DNA from: Thermoleophilia bacterium
GTDB lineage: Bacteria; Actinomycetota; Thermoleophilia; Gaiellales; Gaiellaceae
Direction: 5' to 3'
Length of the DNA stretch: 34,824 nt
Assembly (NCBI GenBank): GCA_025925195.1
Contig: JAICLU010000007.1
Span: 1-34,824, forward strand
Shown here: in pieces, positions 16,625 through 23,130 of the stretch
Position numbering within the stretch: position 1 is the stretch's first letter
Layout of the letters: the number at the start of each line of letters is the position of its first letter
Notes under the pieces: generated by a model
What the model was told of the DNA's origin: nothing
Database searches by the model: none
Seen by the model: only the letters and a program-made list of their open reading frames with translations
Position numbers and translations under genes: made by a program

Positions 16625-16650
16625 ATCATATACCTAGGTAGTGCCTAGGC
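16625..16650 (-). promoter_or_regulatory. Probable promoter and operator of the molybdate operon
   Basis: On the reverse strand TATGAT (16630-16625) is a good -10 box placed so that transcription would begin at or next to the GTG start (16618). Just upstream are two palindromes sharing CCTAGG: TACCTAGGTA (16631-16640) and GCCTAGGC (16643-16650), with centres 11 bp apart, in the promoter spacer region. This is a fitting operator for the MerR-type regulator encoded here. The element overlaps the last codons of the L,D-transpeptidase gene. Confidence 0.6.
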
Positions 16651-17248
16651 GGATGAGCGGGTGCGCCGACGGCCGCAGCCGGCGGAGCAGGCGCAGCAGG
16701 ATCGGCTCGGGCAGGGACACACACCCGGCGGTCGACCCGACCGCGACGTGCAGGAAGATCGCCGAGCCGCGGCCCGGCACGACCGGGGCGGCGTTGTACT
16801 CGATCACGGCGAAGTACCGGTACTGCGGGGAGATCCGCCACAGCGCCTCGCTGCCGCCGCCGAACGGCGGCGGCGTCCCGCAGCGCACGTGGCGGAACGT
16901 GTTGTACGCCGCCGAGCGCGGGTCCTCGTCCCACCAGTCGCCGCACACGAGCCGGTGGTAGCGCAGCCGTAGCCCCGGATCCGGCGCGATCCCGTAGACC
17001 GTGCCGCCGAGGCGATACGTCCCGGTCGGCGTCGCGCCGTCGCCCTCGCGCTTGTGGGCCGACAGGCCCGCCCGGCCGAGCCGGGCCCGCCACGGCCCGG
17101 CAACGCGGCGCCAGCAGCGGCCGTCCCGGGTCCAGAGGGCGACGACACCCGCGGTCGCACCGGGTGGCGCCTGGACGGTCACGAGCTGCGTCGAGCCGTG
17201 CGTGCCCGCGAAGCAGGCCAGCGTGGCGAGGATCGTGGCACCATGCAT
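16634..17248 (-). CDS. Exported L,D-transpeptidase (YkuD-family) protein
   Basis: L,D-transpeptidases make 3-3 cross-links in peptidoglycan or attach proteins to it. This 204-residue protein has a short hydrophobic N-terminus (MHGATILATLACFAG) that fits a signal peptide, and the YkuD catalytic pattern with H167 and C176 in IFLHVAVGSTAGCVSLP. GDGATPTGTYRLG (about 69-81) is another family hallmark. The family variant is the COG3786-like type with GCVSL rather than SHGCIRL. The start is uncertain: ATG at 17248 or 17257. The latter lies opposite the start codon of the M15 peptidase. The molybdate regulator follows 15 bp downstream on the same strand. Confidence 0.87.
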   Translation of the reverse strand: MHGATILATLACFAGTHGSTQLVTVQAPPGATAGVVALWTRDGRCWRRVAGPWRARLGRAGLSAHKREGDGATPTGTYRLGGTVYGIAPDPGLRLRYHRLVCGDWWDEDPRSAAYNTFRHVRCGTPPPFGGGSEALWRISPQYRYFAVIEYNAAPVVPGRGSAIFLHVAVGSTAGCVSLPEPILLRLLRRLRPSAHPLIRLGTT

Positions 17249-17255
17249 CGCGCCC

Positions 17256-17840
17256 ATGGTTGCAGCACTGCCGCCGTTCGTCTCACATGTGGAGCGCGTC
17301 ACCGCGGCCGACCTCCGGTATTCGTGGCACCGCGGCTGCCCCGTCGCCCCGGCCCAGCTGCGGCGGATCCGGTTGCGCCGCGTCGGGTTCGACGGGAGGG
17401 CGCACCCCGGGGAGCTGATCGTCAATGCGGCTGTCGCGCGGGACGTCGTCGTCGTCTTCAGGACGCTGTACGACGCCCGGTTTCCGATCCGGCGGATGGT
17501 GCCGATCGACGCGTATCGCGGCAGCGACGACCGCTCGGCGGCCGCCGACAACACGTCGTCGTTCAATTGCCGCAAGGCGGTTGCGGCGGGCGCACCGTCG
17601 TGGTCGATGCACGCGTACGGCGAGGCGATCGACGTGAACGACCTCGAGAACCCGTACGTCGAGGGCGGCCGCGTCCTGCCGCCGCGCGGCAAGGCCTTTC
17701 TCGACCGCGGGCGCGTCCGGCCGGGGATGGCCGTCGACGGCGGCGTGCTCGTACGCGCGTTCGCGAAGGTCGGCTGGGGCTGGGGTGGACGCTGGGCCGG
17801 CTCACCCGACTACCAGCACTTCTCGACGAACGGCCGTTAG
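17256..17840 (+). CDS. M15-family (VanY-like) metallopeptidase
   Basis: Peptidases of this family cleave peptidoglycan stem peptides (D,D- or L,D-carboxypeptidase or endopeptidase). The zinc ligands are visible: H119 and D126 in SMHAYGEAIDVN, and H188 in DYQHF near the C-terminus. VDAYRGSDDRSAAADNTS-like and FNCR segments match actinobacterial M15 proteins. From the ATG at 17256 the protein is 194 residues with no clear signal peptide. Earlier in-frame GTG codons (for example near 17223) would add a short hydrophobic stretch (VAPCIAPMVAALPPFV), so the true start may be upstream and overlap the divergent L,D-transpeptidase. Its stop overlaps the stop of the convergent MFS gene. Confidence 0.87.
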   Translation: MVAALPPFVSHVERVTAADLRYSWHRGCPVAPAQLRRIRLRRVGFDGRAHPGELIVNAAVARDVVVVFRTLYDARFPIRRMVPIDAYRGSDDRSAAADNTSSFNCRKAVAAGAPSWSMHAYGEAIDVNDLENPYVEGGRVLPPRGKAFLDRGRVRPGMAVDGGVLVRAFAKVGWGWGGRWAGSPDYQHFSTNGR

Positions 17841-19192
17841 GCCGGGTTGCGGATGCCGACGGCGCCGATCGCGCCGCCGAGGCAGATCAGGCCGCCGACG
17901 ATCAGCATCGCGACGTGGAACCCGTGCGCGGTCAGGCGGTGGCTGCCGTCGGACGCCGCGAGCCCGACGCCCGCGATGGCAACGAGCCCTGCGATCCGGG
18001 CGACGGCGTTGTTGACGCCTGACGCGATGCCCGCGTCACCTGCGCCGGCCTCCGACAGCACGGTGGTCGTCAGCGGCGCCACCGTCATGGCGAGCCCGAC
18101 GGCGAACCCGACGAGCGGCGGCAGCAGATCGACCCAGTAGCTGAGGCCGACCGGCAGCCGTGCGAGCGCGAGCAGCGACGCGCCGCCGAGCAGCGGGCCG
18201 GCCGCCATGAAGACGCGCGGCCCGTGGGTCGCCGACAGCCGTCCCGCGTAGCGCGAGAGGAAGAAGAGGACGATCGTCACCGGGATCGTGGCGAGTCCCG
18301 ACCGGAACGGCGAGTAGCCGGCGACCTGCTGCAGGAACAGGGCGAGGAAGAACCCCCACGCGGACAGGCCGCCGTACACCGCGAGCGTCTCGACGTTCGT
18401 CACGGTGAAGTTGCGGCGTCCGAAGAGCCGCAGCGGCAGCATCGGCGAGCTCGCGCGCAGCTCCCAGAGGACGAACGCCGCGAGGCACAGCGCGCCGCCT
18501 GCGAATCCGAGCACGATCGCCCAGTGTGTCCAGCCGAGTCGCGGCTGCTCGATCAGCGCGAACACGACCCCGCCGAGCCCGGCCGCGCAGAGCACCGCGC
18601 CGGCGTAGTCGACGGGCGCAGCCGTCGGTCCCTGTGCACGCCGCGGCATCAGAAGGAGCGCGATCGCGACCGTGAGGATCGAGATCGGGACGTTGAGCAG
18701 GAAGATGACGCGCCAGGACGACACCTCGATCAGCCAGCCTCCGAGCAGCGGCCCGACGACGGTCGAGATCCCGCTCCACGCCGTCCACGTGCCGATCGCG
18801 GCGCCCCGGTCGGCCCCCTCGAAGGTCGACGTGATCACCGCAAGGGACGCCGGCGTCAAGAGCGCTCCCGCGACGCCCTGGACGCCGCGAAAGACGATCA
18901 GCGTCGTCACGTCCGGTGCGACCGCGCAGAGCGCGGAGGCGACGCCGAACGCCGCGACCCCGATCGTGAAGAGGCGGACCTCGCCGAAGATGTCGCCGAG
19001 CGAGCCGCCGACGAGGATCAGCGAGCCGAGCGTCAGCAAGTAGGCGTCGACGACCCACTGCTGGGCCGCAAGCCCGCCGCCGAGATCGGCCTGGATCCGC
19101 GGCAACGCGACGTTCACCACGGTCATGTCGATGAAGGCGATCGACGAGCCCAGGATCGTGCCCACGAGCGTGAATCTCCGCGAGCGGTCCAT
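17837..19192 (-). CDS. Second DHA2-family MFS exporter
   Basis: This 451-residue exporter has the DHA2 first-helix motif SIAFIDMTVVNVALPRIQADLG, a loop 2-3 motif GGSLGDIFGEVR, and the motif C-like IGTWTAWSGISTVVGPLLGGWLIEVSSWRVIF. It is clearly diverged from the exporter at 995, so they are not a recent duplicate. The ATG at 19192 gives the standard N-terminus MDRSRRFTLVGTILGSS; an ATG at 19210 would add MRCCLK. It is divergent from the molybdoenzyme gene with 58 bp between starts, which hold a 15-bp palindrome. Confidence 0.92.
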   Translation of the reverse strand: MDRSRRFTLVGTILGSSIAFIDMTVVNVALPRIQADLGGGLAAQQWVVDAYLLTLGSLILVGGSLGDIFGEVRLFTIGVAAFGVASALCAVAPDVTTLIVFRGVQGVAGALLTPASLAVITSTFEGADRGAAIGTWTAWSGISTVVGPLLGGWLIEVSSWRVIFLLNVPISILTVAIALLLMPRRAQGPTAAPVDYAGAVLCAAGLGGVVFALIEQPRLGWTHWAIVLGFAGGALCLAAFVLWELRASSPMLPLRLFGRRNFTVTNVETLAVYGGLSAWGFFLALFLQQVAGYSPFRSGLATIPVTIVLFFLSRYAGRLSATHGPRVFMAAGPLLGGASLLALARLPVGLSYWVDLLPPLVGFAVGLAMTVAPLTTTVLSEAGAGDAGIASGVNNAVARIAGLVAIAGVGLAASDGSHRLTAHGFHVAMLIVGGLICLGGAIGAVGIRNPA

Positions 19193-19227
19193 CTTCAGGC
19201 AGCATCTCATGTGAAAACCGATTCGCC

Positions 19228-19242
19228 CCGTTCGACGAACGG
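19228..19242. promoter_or_regulatory. 15-bp palindrome between the MFS exporter and molybdoenzyme genes
   Basis: CCGTTCG-A-CGAACGG is a perfect inverted repeat with 7-bp arms in the 58-bp divergent spacer. It overlaps the likely ribosome site of the molybdoenzyme gene (GGAGAAG at 19241), so a bound repressor would block that gene. No regulator gene is adjacent. Confidence 0.5.
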
Positions 19243-19250
19243 AGAAGCAG

Positions 19251-19925
19251 GTGGACGAACAGGCCCCGAGACGGTACGGCCGCGGGCTCTTCCTCGCGAC
19301 GGTCGCGGGCGGCCTGTCGTCGCTCGTGTGGGGCCGGCCGGTGTGGGGGCATGTGTCGTCGGCGATCGGCGGCGCCGAGCAGCTCATCCCGCTCGTGCCG
19401 AACGGCTGGCGCATCTACACGGTCGCGGCGACCATGCCCACGTTCGACCGGACGACGTGGCGACTCGAGGTGAGCGGCCTCGTCGACCAGCCGCTGACCC
19501 TCGACTACGACGCACTCCGCGCGCTGCCGCGCACCACCGAGGTGCGCGACTTCCACTGCGTCACAGGGTGGTCGGTGCCGAACGTCCGCTGGACGGGCGT
19601 GCGCCTGACCGACCTGTTCGAGCGGGTGCGGCCGCAGGCCCGCGCGGGCGGCGTGCAGTTCACGTCGGCCGAGATCCCGTACGTCGACTCGCTGACACTG
19701 AAGCAGGCGTCGCTGCACGACGTGCTCCTCGCGTACGAGATGGACGGCAAGCCGCTGCCACGCGAGCACGGCGCGCCCGTGCGCCTCGTGATGCCCGAGA
19801 TGTACGGCTACAAGAGCGTCAAGTGGGTGTCGCGGATCGAGCTCGTGCCGCAGGCGACCGACGGCTACTGGGAGGTGCTCGGATACGACCGCGACGCCTG
19901 GGTCGGCCGCTCGAATGGACTCTGA
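19251..19925 (+). CDS. Exported sulfite-oxidase-like molybdoenzyme (MsrP/YedY type)
   Basis: The 224-residue protein contains the SUOX-type molybdopterin-binding fold: FHCVTGWSV places the molybdenum-ligating cysteine at C103, followed by VRWTGVRLTDLF and the MPEMYGYKSVKWV segment near the C-terminus. It lacks the dimerisation and heme domains of true sulfite oxidases, as in MsrP/YedY. The N-terminus RRYGRGLFLATVAGG resembles a Tat signal, suitable for a folded cofactor protein. The start is GTG at 19251 with GGAGAAG at 19241-19247. It overlaps the cytochrome b gene by 11 bp, so the two likely form one membrane-linked redox unit. The substrate (a protein methionine sulfoxide, sulfite or another S/N-oxide) cannot be decided from sequence. 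Confidence 0.88.
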   Translation: MDEQAPRRYGRGLFLATVAGGLSSLVWGRPVWGHVSSAIGGAEQLIPLVPNGWRIYTVAATMPTFDRTTWRLEVSGLVDQPLTLDYDALRALPRTTEVRDFHCVTGWSVPNVRWTGVRLTDLFERVRPQARAGGVQFTSAEIPYVDSLTLKQASLHDVLLAYEMDGKPLPREHGAPVRLVMPEMYGYKSVKWVSRIELVPQATDGYWEVLGYDRDAWVGRSNGL

Positions 19926-20538
19926 TCGGCGGCCTGTGCTGCGCTACGTCGCGCGCTTCTCGCGCACCGAGCGCACGCTGCACTGGCTGAATGCGTCGTT
20001 CTTCCTCTTCCTGCTCGCGACCGGGCTCGCGCTCTATCTGCCGCGGTTTTCGACGCTCGTCGGTCGCCGGCCGCTGCTCAAGGACCTGCACTTCTGGGGC
20101 GGGCTCGCGTGGATCGCAGCCCTCGGGCTCGTTGCGTTGCTCGGCGACCGGCGCGCGCTCGCGCGAACCGCGCGTGAGCTCGAGACGCTCTCGCACGACC
20201 GCTTCAACCCGGGCCAGAAGATCAATGCGATCCTCACCGCGGCGTTCACGCTCCTGTTTCTCGTCTCCGGCGTGCTCCTCTGGCTCGGCGAGCGCGACAC
20301 GCGCTTCCGGTTCGCGAGCACCGTCACGCTGCACGACGCGCTCCTCTACGCCGCGCTCGTCCTGCTCGTCGGGCATCTCTATCTCGCCGTCATCCATCCG
20401 GCGACGCGCCACTCCCTGCGGGGAATGACGCGCGGCAGTGTCAGCGAGGAATGGGCTCGGCGGCACTACCCGGAGTGGGAAGTGCCGCCGAGAGCAGAGA
20501 ACGACGACCTGACTACGACGGGCGCTGGCCGAACGTGA
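19915..20538 (+). CDS. Membrane cytochrome b (b561/formate dehydrogenase gamma-like) partner
   Basis: This 207-residue protein with four hydrophobic spans is a di-heme cytochrome b of the FdnI/b561 superfamily and should exchange electrons between the quinone pool and the exported molybdoenzyme. Candidate heme histidines lie in RTLHWLNA (H23), LKDLHFWGG (H59), VTLHDALLY and GHLYLAVIHP. FNPGQKINAIL between spans 2 and 3 is typical of formate dehydrogenase gamma subunits. It is not a MsrQ/YedZ-type protein, so this is an alternative pairing. It starts inside the molybdoenzyme gene, and its 3' end overlaps the convergent htrA by 26 bp. Confidence 0.87.
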   Translation: MDSDRRPVLRYVARFSRTERTLHWLNASFFLFLLATGLALYLPRFSTLVGRRPLLKDLHFWGGLAWIAALGLVALLGDRRALARTARELETLSHDRFNPGQKINAILTAAFTLLFLVSGVLLWLGERDTRFRFASTVTLHDALLYAALVLLVGHLYLAVIHPATRHSLRGMTRGSVSEEWARRHYPEWEVPPRAENDDLTTTGAGRT

Positions 20539-21634
20539 TGTCGACGGTCTTCGTCGAGCCGCCACGCTGGAGCGTGAGGGTCACCTTGTCGCCGGGCTTG
20601 TAGGTCGCGACGAGCGCCGTCAGGTCGTCGGCGGTCGAGATCTGCTTGCCGCCGATCGCCGTCACCACGTCGCCCGCCTGTAGTCCCGCCTTGTCGGCAG
20701 GGGAGCCGGCGATCACGCGGGAGATCGAGGCGCCGGTGTCGTTCGGGGTGTCGCCGATCGAGACGCCGAGGTAGGCGTGCTGCACCTTGCCGCCTGCGAT
20801 CACGGTGTCGGCGACGTTCTTGATCGCGTCGATCGGGATCGCGAAGCCGACGCCCGCGTTGTCGTTCGAGTTGCTCTCGATCTGCGCGTTGACGCCGATC
20901 ACGTTGCCCGAGGCGTCGAGCAGCGGGCCGCCCGAGTTGCCGTGGTTGATCGCCGCGTCGGTCTGGATCGCCCCCGAGATCGAGTAGTTGTTCGGCGCCG
21001 TGATCGTCCGGTCGACCGCGCTCACGATCCCGGCGGTCATCGTCTCGGGCAGGCCGAACGGGCTGCCGATCGCCGCCACCGTCTGGCCCACCTGGACGTT
21101 GTTGGAGGTGCCGATGGAGAGCGGGTGGAGGTCGGCGCTCGGGACGTCCACCTTGATCACGGCGATGTCCGTCGACTCGTCCTTGCCGACGAGGGTCGCG
21201 TTCACGACCTTGCCGGTCTGGAAGCGGACCTTGATCGCGGTCTCGCCGTCGACGACGTGCGCGTTCGTGACGATGTCGCCTTGGTCGTCGTAGACGAAGC
21301 CGGACCCCTCGGCCTGGCTCGACTGGCCGCTCGGGGCGCCGAAGAAGCCGCCGTTGTCCGAGCCGCCCGACGTCGTGACGACGATGTCGACGACACCCGG
21401 CGCCGCCTCCTTGTAGATCTGCGTCAGGCTCGTGGCCGAGGTCGTGGCGGCGGTCTGCGCGGGAACCGACGCGACCACGGTCGAGCGTGCAGGCGCCGAG
21501 GTCGAGTCGCCGCTGACGCCGGCGTAGATGCCTGCCCCGGCGCCGGCGCCGAGCACGAGGGCCGCCGCGATCGGGGCCGTCCTGCGAAGGATTCTCCTGC
21601 TGTTCACGGTCTGCTCCTGGGTCTCGTGTTCCAT
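20513..21634 (-). CDS. HtrA/DegP-family serine protease with PDZ domain
   Basis: HtrA proteases degrade or refold misfolded proteins outside the membrane. The 373-residue protein has a membrane anchor (about 20-40) and a Ser/Thr/Ala-rich linker. A trypsin-like domain carries the full triad: H126 in TNAHVV, D156 in STDIAVIKV and S234 in GNSGGPL. One PDZ domain follows (about 285-365: YLGVSIGD, GSPADKAGLQAGDVV). The ATG at 21634 has GGAGAG just upstream. A pair of CTCTCA repeats 11 bp apart lies upstream on this strand (21676-21660), suggesting OmpR-type control; in mycobacteria the htrA-like pepD is under the MprAB two-component system. Confidence 0.95.
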   Translation of the reverse strand: MEHETQEQTVNSRRILRRTAPIAAALVLGAGAGAGIYAGVSGDSTSAPARSTVVASVPAQTAATTSATSLTQIYKEAAPGVVDIVVTTSGGSDNGGFFGAPSGQSSQAEGSGFVYDDQGDIVTNAHVVDGETAIKVRFQTGKVVNATLVGKDESTDIAVIKVDVPSADLHPLSIGTSNNVQVGQTVAAIGSPFGLPETMTAGIVSAVDRTITAPNNYSISGAIQTDAAINHGNSGGPLLDASGNVIGVNAQIESNSNDNAGVGFAIPIDAIKNVADTVIAGGKVQHAYLGVSIGDTPNDTGASISRVIAGSPADKAGLQAGDVVTAIGGKQISTADDLTALVATYKPGDKVTLTLQRGGSTKTVDITFGQRPS

Positions 21635-21659
21635 CGCTCTCCACGGTGCCCACGCCGGC

Positions 21660-21676
21660 TGAGAGGCCGATGAGAG
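21660..21676 (-). promoter_or_regulatory. Pair of 11-bp-phased CTCTCA repeats upstream of htrA
   Basis: TGAGAG occurs at 21660 and 21671, exactly 11 bp apart; on the htrA strand it reads CTCTCATCGGC then CTCTCAGCCGG. It resembles the arrays at 13223 and 11188 and sits about 26 bp before the htrA start. Confidence 0.55.
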
Positions 21677-21731
21677 AGCGCTAAGGACTGGTTAAAGCCG
21701 GAGGCCCTTCTCGCCGATGGAGGAATGGGCA

Positions 21732-22460
21732 ATGACAGAGACGGCCGGGATCATGGAACAGTACGCGCAGCACCTCGAGCGAAAGGCCGCCGGGGTCGTC
21801 TTCCGGTTCACGGTCGGGTTCGGGATCGTCGGCGCCGTGCTCGGCGCCTTCCCGCTTTTCGCGAGAGCGAACGCGCTCGTTCCGTCCCACCTCGGCCTCG
21901 CGACGCTCCTGCTCGGGCTCGGGGCGGGTGCGTACCTCGGGCACCGGACCGGCGAGCGGCGGGCGATGGAGCCCCGCTTCCAGGCGCAACTCGCGCTCCG
22001 CCAGCTCGCCGTCGAGCAGCGCCTGATCGGCGCGGCTCCCGTGGTCGTCGGCGGCGCCCCGGTCGCTCCGGCTCCGGTCGCCGCTCCGGCACCTGTTGCT
22101 CCGGCACCTGTTGCTCCAGTATCTGTTGCTCCGGCACCTGTCGCTCCGGCACCTGTCGCTCCGGCACCTGTCGCTCCGGCGCCCGTGGCTCCGGCAACGG
22201 CCCCTCCGGCCTCGCCTGCGCCCGCGCCTCTCGCTCCGGTGGCTCCCGCACCGCCGCTCGTCGCAGCCCCGGCCCCGCCCCCGGTCGTCGCGCCTGCACC
22301 CCTGTCGGCGCCTCCGTCGGCGCCCCCGCGGGTCGCCGAACCGCCCGTCGAGGCCGTACCGGCTCCCGCTCCGGCCGCGGTCGTACCGCAGCCGCTCCTC
22401 GCTCCGCCGCGGCTCGTCGAGCCGCCTGCCGCACCGCCGCTGAGCTCCGCCGGCGGCTGA
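21732..22460 (+). CDS. Membrane protein with Ala/Pro/Val-repeat tail, ahead of the pilus locus
   Basis: The ATG at 21732 has GGAGG at 21719-21723; an in-frame ATG at 21717 lies upstream of that site and is less likely. The 242-residue product has a short N-terminal helix, two membrane spans (about 24-46 and 56-74; GFGIVGAVLGAFPLF, LATLLLGLGAGAYLG), a basic segment, then about 140 residues almost entirely Ala, Pro and Val, including repeated APAPV units. Such tails are extended and often cross or bind the cell wall. I do not recognise a named family. It is divergent from htrA and is followed by a strong terminator, so it is probably a separate transcript from the pilus operon. Confidence 0.78.
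   Translation: MTETAGIMEQYAQHLERKAAGVVFRFTVGFGIVGAVLGAFPLFARANALVPSHLGLATLLLGLGAGAYLGHRTGERRAMEPRFQAQLALRQLAVEQRLIGAAPVVVGGAPVAPAPVAAPAPVAPAPVAPVSVAPAPVAPAPVAPAPVAPAPVAPATAPPASPAPAPLAPVAPAPPLVAAPAPPPVVAPAPLSAPPSAPPRVAEPPVEAVPAPAPAAVVPQPLLAPPRLVEPPAAPPLSSAGG
22083..22187 (+). repeat. 15-bp tandem repeat in the proline-rich tail gene
   Basis: Seven near-identical 15-bp units of the form GCTCCGGCACCTGTY run from 22083 to 22187, each encoding APAPV; the third unit (22113) is diverged to APVSV. The low divergence suggests recent slippage expansion. Confidence 0.85.
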
Positions 22461-22484
22461 GCCCGGCCGCCGCAGCCCGCTGGC

Positions 22485-22507
22485 AAAACGCCCCTTCGGG
22501 GCGTTTT
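22485..22507 (+). terminator. Intrinsic terminator after the proline-rich membrane protein
   Basis: AAAACGCCCC (22485-22494) pairs perfectly with GGGGCGTTTT (22498-22507) around TTC, ending in four T residues and followed by CTCATTTC. It is the clearest Rho-independent terminator in the window and isolates the pilus operon. Confidence 0.9.
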
Positions 22508-22610
22508 CTCATTTCAAAGTCAGAAAAGTCCGTAAGTATATGATTTTGAAATCATAGCGACATGTTGTAGGAAAATATTTTCAAAAAGGCGTACCTCCAT
22601 TTCGGACTCG
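22508..22610 (+). promoter_or_regulatory. AT-rich control island upstream of the pilin genes, with two palindromes
   Basis: This roughly 100-bp stretch is strikingly AT-rich inside a very GC-rich region. It contains two palindromes: TATGATTT-TG-AAATCATA (22539-22556), whose left arm holds a TATGAT box that could be a -10 element, and the perfect 12-mer GAAAATATTTTC (22571-22582). A direct AAAGTC repeat lies at 22516 and 22525. It is the likely promoter and operator of the Flp/Tad operon. No regulator is encoded nearby. Its composition could also reflect acquisition or a nucleoid-protein binding site. Confidence 0.65.
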
Positions 22611-22677
22611 CCCGTTTTCAGGTCGGATCCGCCGGTCGGGAGCGGCGGACGTCGGGAGAACGGAAAGGAGCTACACC

Positions 22678-22866
22678 ATGTCGGATCTGTTCAGAGGGCT
22701 CTGGGTGCGGGTCGGCAACGCTGTCTACCGCGAGGAAGGCCAGGCGCTGACCGAGTACGCACTCGTCCTGTCGCTGCTCGCCGGAATCGTGGCGCTTGCT
22801 GCCTTCACGGGCATCGGCGCGTCGATCGTCGGCAAGATCAGCGGCGAGCTCGCGAAGATCAACTAG
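22678..22866 (+). CDS. flp: Flp-family type IVb pilin (copy 1)
   Basis: This 62-residue pilin precursor has a short N-terminal leader ending EEG, then the processing and assembly motif G/QALTEYALVLSLLAG, including the Glu-Tyr pair that defines Flp pilins. A hydrophobic helix follows (about 24-48) and a short tail GKISGELAKIN. Cleavage should occur after the Gly at about residue 21 by a TadV/CpaA-type prepilin peptidase; one is encoded at 30013-30663. The ATG at 22678 has AAGGAG 7 nt upstream. It is the first gene after the AT-rich island. Confidence 0.93.
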   Translation: MSDLFRGLWVRVGNAVYREEGQALTEYALVLSLLAGIVALAAFTGIGASIVGKISGELAKIN

Positions 22867-22876
22867 GGCGCGGGCG

Positions 22877-23059
22877 ATGCGGGCGGAAGAGCTCTGGCGG
22901 CGACTGACGACGGCGCTGCTGACCGAGGACGGCCAGGCGATGACGGAGTACGCGCTCGTGCTCTCGCTGATCGCAGCGGCCGCGGCTGCCCTTCTGGCCG
23001 CGACGGGCATCGGCCAGACGATCGTCGACCAGATCAGCAACCAGCTGGGGAAGATCTAG
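22877..23059 (+). CDS. Flp-family type IVb pilin (copy 2)
   Basis: This 60-residue second pilin is arranged like the first: leader ending TEDG, motif G/QAMTEYALVLSLIA, a longer Ala-rich helix and the tail VDQISNQLGKI. Both share the processing motif and the TGIG...I..IS..L.KI C-terminal pattern, so they are paralogues from an older duplication (hydrophobic cores clearly differ). It starts at the ATG at 22877, 10 bp after the first pilin stop. It could be a minor pilin or part of a mixed fibre. A strong hairpin follows at 23074. Confidence 0.9.
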   Translation: MRAEELWRRLTTALLTEDGQAMTEYALVLSLIAAAAAALLAATGIGQTIVDQISNQLGKI

Positions 23060-23073
23060 GGATTTTTCCCGAC

Positions 23074-23101
23074 GGTGGGGCGGGTGACCGCCCGCCCCAC
23101 C
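23074..23101 (+). terminator. Hairpin between the pilin pair and the assembly genes (probable attenuator)
   Basis: GGTGGGGCGGG (23074-23084) pairs perfectly with CCCGCCCCACC (23091-23101), an 11-bp all-strong stem with loop TGACCG. It lies 14 bp after the second pilin gene and has no T-tract. Partial termination or mRNA 3'-end protection here would yield much more pilin than assembly protein. Confidence 0.6.
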
Positions 23102-23130
23102 AACCAGAACCACGAAGCGCGAGGACGGGG

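Noticed and set aside
22083-22187. CRISPR-like or intergenic direct-repeat array
   Set aside because: The units are 15 bp with no spacers, in frame, and encode APAPV inside a coherent coding region.
22611-22677. Possible c-di-GMP (GEMM-type) riboswitch before the pilin gene
   Set aside because: I looked for the conserved GEMM core and tetraloop receptor segments and did not see them; there is only a short CCGCC/GGCGG hairpin.
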